This document shows, in pieces, positions 5,731 through 7,588 of a stretch of 7,588 bases of DNA. The stretch's first letter is position 1. Every line of letters begins with the position of its first letter. Origin of the DNA: Planctomycetota bacterium (lineage in GTDB: Bacteria; Planctomycetota; Phycisphaerae; UBA1845; Fen-1342); assembly GCA_030616465.1 (NCBI GenBank), contig JAUWXH010000083.1, forward strand, positions 1 to 7,588. Direction: 5' to 3'. The position numbers and the translations under genes are program-made. The notes under the pieces are model-generated. The model worked only from the letters and a program-made list of their open reading frames with translations, was not told where the DNA came from and did not search any database.

Positions 5731-6552
5731 TCAATTCATGGCCACGATGACCCGCTCGAGCGTCTCCAGGCTGCGCTGCACGGTTGGGCGGTCCTCTGCG
5801 TCGGGAAACCGCTCGAGGCAAGCCGCCAGGTGGGCGTAGGCGCCGCGCAGATCGCCTTGGCGGTAGCGGATTGCGGCCAGTTCCTGGAGGTGTCGCCCGT
5901 TCGCCGGCTCCACCGCGGCCAGCCGTTGCAACACTGCCGAAAGCTGACCCCAATCCTGGTTCGCCAGGTAGATCGAGCGCAGATTGTTCAGCATCCGCGT
6001 CAGGATCGCACGCGTACCGACCGGCTGGAGATACTTGGAGGAGAACCGCCTTTTGCCGTTGGATTGACGATGCAGGATTCGGCGACAGTCCTCGACCGAC
6101 AACGAGCGGCCGTCATTGAACGGATCGGCCAGCACGAAGCGTTCGGGATCGTCGAAGCGGACCAGGAAGTGCTCGGGGAACCGCAGCCCGGCCACCGGCC
6201 ACTTCAGCCGCCGCCCCACCTCGATCCACACCACCGCCAGGCTGATGGGGATCCCGACTCGCCGATCGATCACCCGGCTCAGGTAGCTGTTCTGGGGGTC
6301 GTAATAATCCTCTTCGTTCCCGGTGAGCTCGTAACCCTCGACGAGCACCTCGCGCATGGCCTGGTAGCGCAGCGTGGCCGCCAAGCCCGGTCGGGCATCC
6401 GCCAAGGCCTCCGCCATCGTGTCCAGCTTCCCCAGGTACGTGTTCAGGTCGAGGTAGGGATAGACATCCCGGCACAGGTGCAGGGCGGCGCAGTCCAGGC
6501 GGATCTCGTCCGCAGGCAGCTCCATCAACAGATCGAACGGATGGCGCTTCAT
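5731..6552 (-). CDS. SirB1-type transglutaminase-fold protein with TPR-like tail
   Basis: A 273-residue cytosolic protein of the SirB1/transglutaminase-like core 2 family, whose biochemical role is not established. Family signatures, in order: NSYLSRVIDRR (88-98), GIPISLAVVW (100-109), a 'FPEHFLVRF' segment (125-133) and LADPFNDG (141-148). H128 and D143 fit the His and Asp of a papain-like triad, but the place where a Cys would be expected at the head of the helix is S104 (PIS), so thiol catalysis is doubtful. Residues about 175-273 are helical with TPR-like spacing (LNNLRSIYL, AVLQRLAAVEP, AAIRYRQGDL, AYAHLAACLERFP), as is usual for the family. I prefer the ATG at 6552. A GTG at 6567 would add five residues, but an AGGA sits almost touching it, and neither start has a well-placed ribosome site. 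The gene is divergent from the HEAT-repeat gene. Confidence 0.87.
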   Translation of the reverse strand: MKRHPFDLLMELPADEIRLDCAALHLCRDVYPYLDLNTYLGKLDTMAEALADARPGLAATLRYQAMREVLVEGYELTGNEEDYYDPQNSYLSRVIDRRVGIPISLAVVWIEVGRRLKWPVAGLRFPEHFLVRFDDPERFVLADPFNDGRSLSVEDCRRILHRQSNGKRRFSSKYLQPVGTRAILTRMLNNLRSIYLANQDWGQLSAVLQRLAAVEPANGRHLQELAAIRYRQGDLRGAYAHLAACLERFPDAEDRPTVQRSLETLERVIVAMN

Positions 6553-6607
6553 TTGGCCCGCCCACACGTCCTGAACACAACTGAGCCCCTATCGCTTGAT
6601 CTTAGCA

Positions 6608-6617
6608 CCCGCGCGGG
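6608..6617. promoter_or_regulatory. Palindrome in the divergent intergenic region
   Basis: CCCGCGCGGG is a perfect 10-base palindrome about midway between the starts of the SirB1-type gene and the HEAT-repeat gene. A weak -10-like TAAGAT for the SirB1-type gene lies next to it (6604-6599, - strand). It could be an operator, but short GC palindromes are common in DNA of this composition. Confidence 0.2.
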
Positions 6618-6675
6618 CCCTTGGTCGAAGTTTTCCACGATTACCATGTTTATCAGACCGACCCGCGGTTCCCGG

Positions 6676-6681
6676 TACAAT
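6676..6681 (+). promoter_or_regulatory. -10 box immediately before the HEAT-repeat gene
   Basis: TACAAT (5/6 to TATAAT) ends 7 bases before the ATG at 6689. The usual distance to the start point would place transcription at or within a base or two of the ATG itself, which suggests a leaderless mRNA. No Shine-Dalgarno sequence is visible. The -35 region is weak (TTTATC lies 21 bases upstream). Confidence 0.4.
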
Positions 6682-6688
6682 CTTCGCC

Positions 6689-7588
6689 ATGGAAAACGAC
6701 GCGGCACCAGAACCGAACCGGGCGCGGCGACTGCGGCCGGGGACGGCCGTGGTCCTGCTGACCGCCCTGGCCTGCCTGACCGCCATCATCTTCCGCACGC
6801 CCATCCGCTCCCGCTACTGGGCCTGGCAGATCACGCACGGCACCACCACGCCCGAGCGGGCGATGTACCTGACGCTGTTGTGTAACGCCGGCGATGGCGG
6901 CCGTTGGGGCACCGCTGTCCTGCTGGAGCACGAGGACGCGGAGATCCGGCAGCTCGGCGTCGTCGTGCTGCACCAGCTCCACACCGACTGGGCCCGGCAG
7001 CACCTGCTGCGGCTGCTCGAGGACCCCGATGAGACCGTACGCGAACTGGCCGCGCTGGGACTGGCGATCCACGCCGACGAATCGGTCATCCCTGAGCTGA
7101 AAGGGATGTACTCGTCGTCCGACGAGACGGTGGCGAGCACCGCCTGCGTCGCGCTCGGTCGCATCGCCACGCCAACAGCAGTTGCGGCGTTGACCGAGTT
7201 GGCTGCCCGGCCGGCTGAGGCGAGCCGTCGGGCTGATCTGGTGGACGCGTTGGCGGCCGTTGCCACGCCGGCATGCGTGCCGCCGCTGTTGGAACTGTTG
7301 GAGGACCATCGCACCTGTGACGTACCCCCGCGCGCGTCGCGGCTCGCCCTGGAAGCGCTGCGCGGCTTGCAGACCGAAGGCCCCCAAGCGCTGCCGGGTT
7401 GGCTGGCCGCGCCGCAGTCGAACGATGCAGCGGCTTCACGCCCCATTCCCACGTCGGGCCCGGCGGTCCGCGCGGGCTCGCTCCCGACCTCGCGCCCCGC
7501 AGCAGCCTTGTTACCGACGCTCGACCCCGTTCCAACAACGGTTGCAGAGCGTGCCGCCGCGGCGTTGGCCCGCATCACCGGTCTGAAC
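6689..7588 (+). CDS. Membrane-anchored HEAT-repeat protein, 3' end missing
   Basis: Open for 300 codons from the ATG at 6689 to the window end with no stop, so it is 3'-truncated here. A basic N-terminus (RARRLR, 11-16) precedes one hydrophobic helix (about 19-35, TAVVLLTALACLTAIIF). This fits a signal anchor with the rest outside the cytoplasm. From about 70 onward the sequence is helical HEAT-like repeats: 'HEDAEIRQLGVVVLHQL', 'EDPDETVRELAALGLAI', 'SSDETVASTACVALGRI' and 'ASRLALEALRGL'. A Pro/Ala/Ser-rich insert (about 241-285) interrupts them before 'AAAALARITGLN', which resembles the last repeat of similar proteins, so little may be missing. HEAT repeats generally serve as protein-binding scaffolds; the partner is unknown. 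It is divergent from the SirB1-type gene with a gap of 136 bases. Confidence 0.8.
   Translation, partial: MENDAAPEPNRARRLRPGTAVVLLTALACLTAIIFRTPIRSRYWAWQITHGTTTPERAMYLTLLCNAGDGGRWGTAVLLEHEDAEIRQLGVVVLHQLHTDWARQHLLRLLEDPDETVRELAALGLAIHADESVIPELKGMYSSSDETVASTACVALGRIATPTAVAALTELAARPAEASRRADLVDALAAVATPACVPPLLELLEDHRTCDVPPRASRLALEALRGLQTEGPQALPGWLAAPQSNDAAASRPIPTSGPAVRAGSLPTSRPAAALLPTLDPVPTTVAERAAAALARITGLN

Noticed and set aside
5692..6885. Open frame of 397 codons on the + strand across the SirB1-type gene and the HEAT gene start
   Set aside because: It overlaps two well-supported genes in other frames and shows no family resemblance.

Overview
The window is GC-rich, densely coded bacterial DNA. 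It holds seven protein genes: two on the + strand at the edges and five on the - strand between them. I lean towards a planctomycete-like organism (Planctomycetota, possibly Phycisphaerae). The reasons are a short secreted protein with a secretin-type N-domain and a characteristic C-terminal segment, a membrane-anchored HEAT-repeat protein, a small SHOCT-like membrane protein, and mostly single-gene transcription units with recognisable -10 boxes. This is inference from protein style; there is no rRNA or other phylogenetic marker in the window apart from clpX.

Layout. 9-1100 (+): a secreted SH3b plus DNA/RNA non-specific endonuclease. 1101-1393: a convergent intergenic gap with two short sequences that resemble widespread intergenic repeats, plus GC-rich inverted repeats that could end transcription. 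1394-2674 (-): clpX, the ClpXP unfoldase, with all key motifs. 2675-2909: the clpX leader, with two promoter candidates and a six-codon minileader. 2910-3224 (-): a small one-helix membrane protein with a SHOCT-like C-terminus. 3305-4093 (-): a secreted protein with an STN/N0-type domain and a Gly/Gln-rich linker but no secretin barrel. 4198-5565 (-): an alkaline-phosphatase-superfamily phosphodiesterase with all seven metal and nucleophile residues. 5566-5730: an intergenic gap with a good sigma70-type promoter, several perfect palindromes and a short tRNA-like fragment. 5731-6552 (-): a SirB1-type transglutaminase-fold protein with a TPR-like tail. 6689-7588 (+): a HEAT-repeat protein with an N-terminal membrane helix that runs off the window end. 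It is divergent from the SirB1-type gene and may be leaderless.

The genes do not form one obvious pathway. clpX stands alone, with no clpP, tig or lon beside it. The STN-like protein and the small membrane protein are 80 bases apart on the same strand and are the most plausible pair, perhaps an envelope-associated unit. I see no CRISPR array, transposase, integrase, intact tRNA or defence system, and nothing I would call a new system with confidence. The most checkable oddities are the stand-alone STN protein, the possible leaderless HEAT gene, the repeat-like motifs at 1195-1281, and the Asp-to-Val change in the nuclease DRGH motif.
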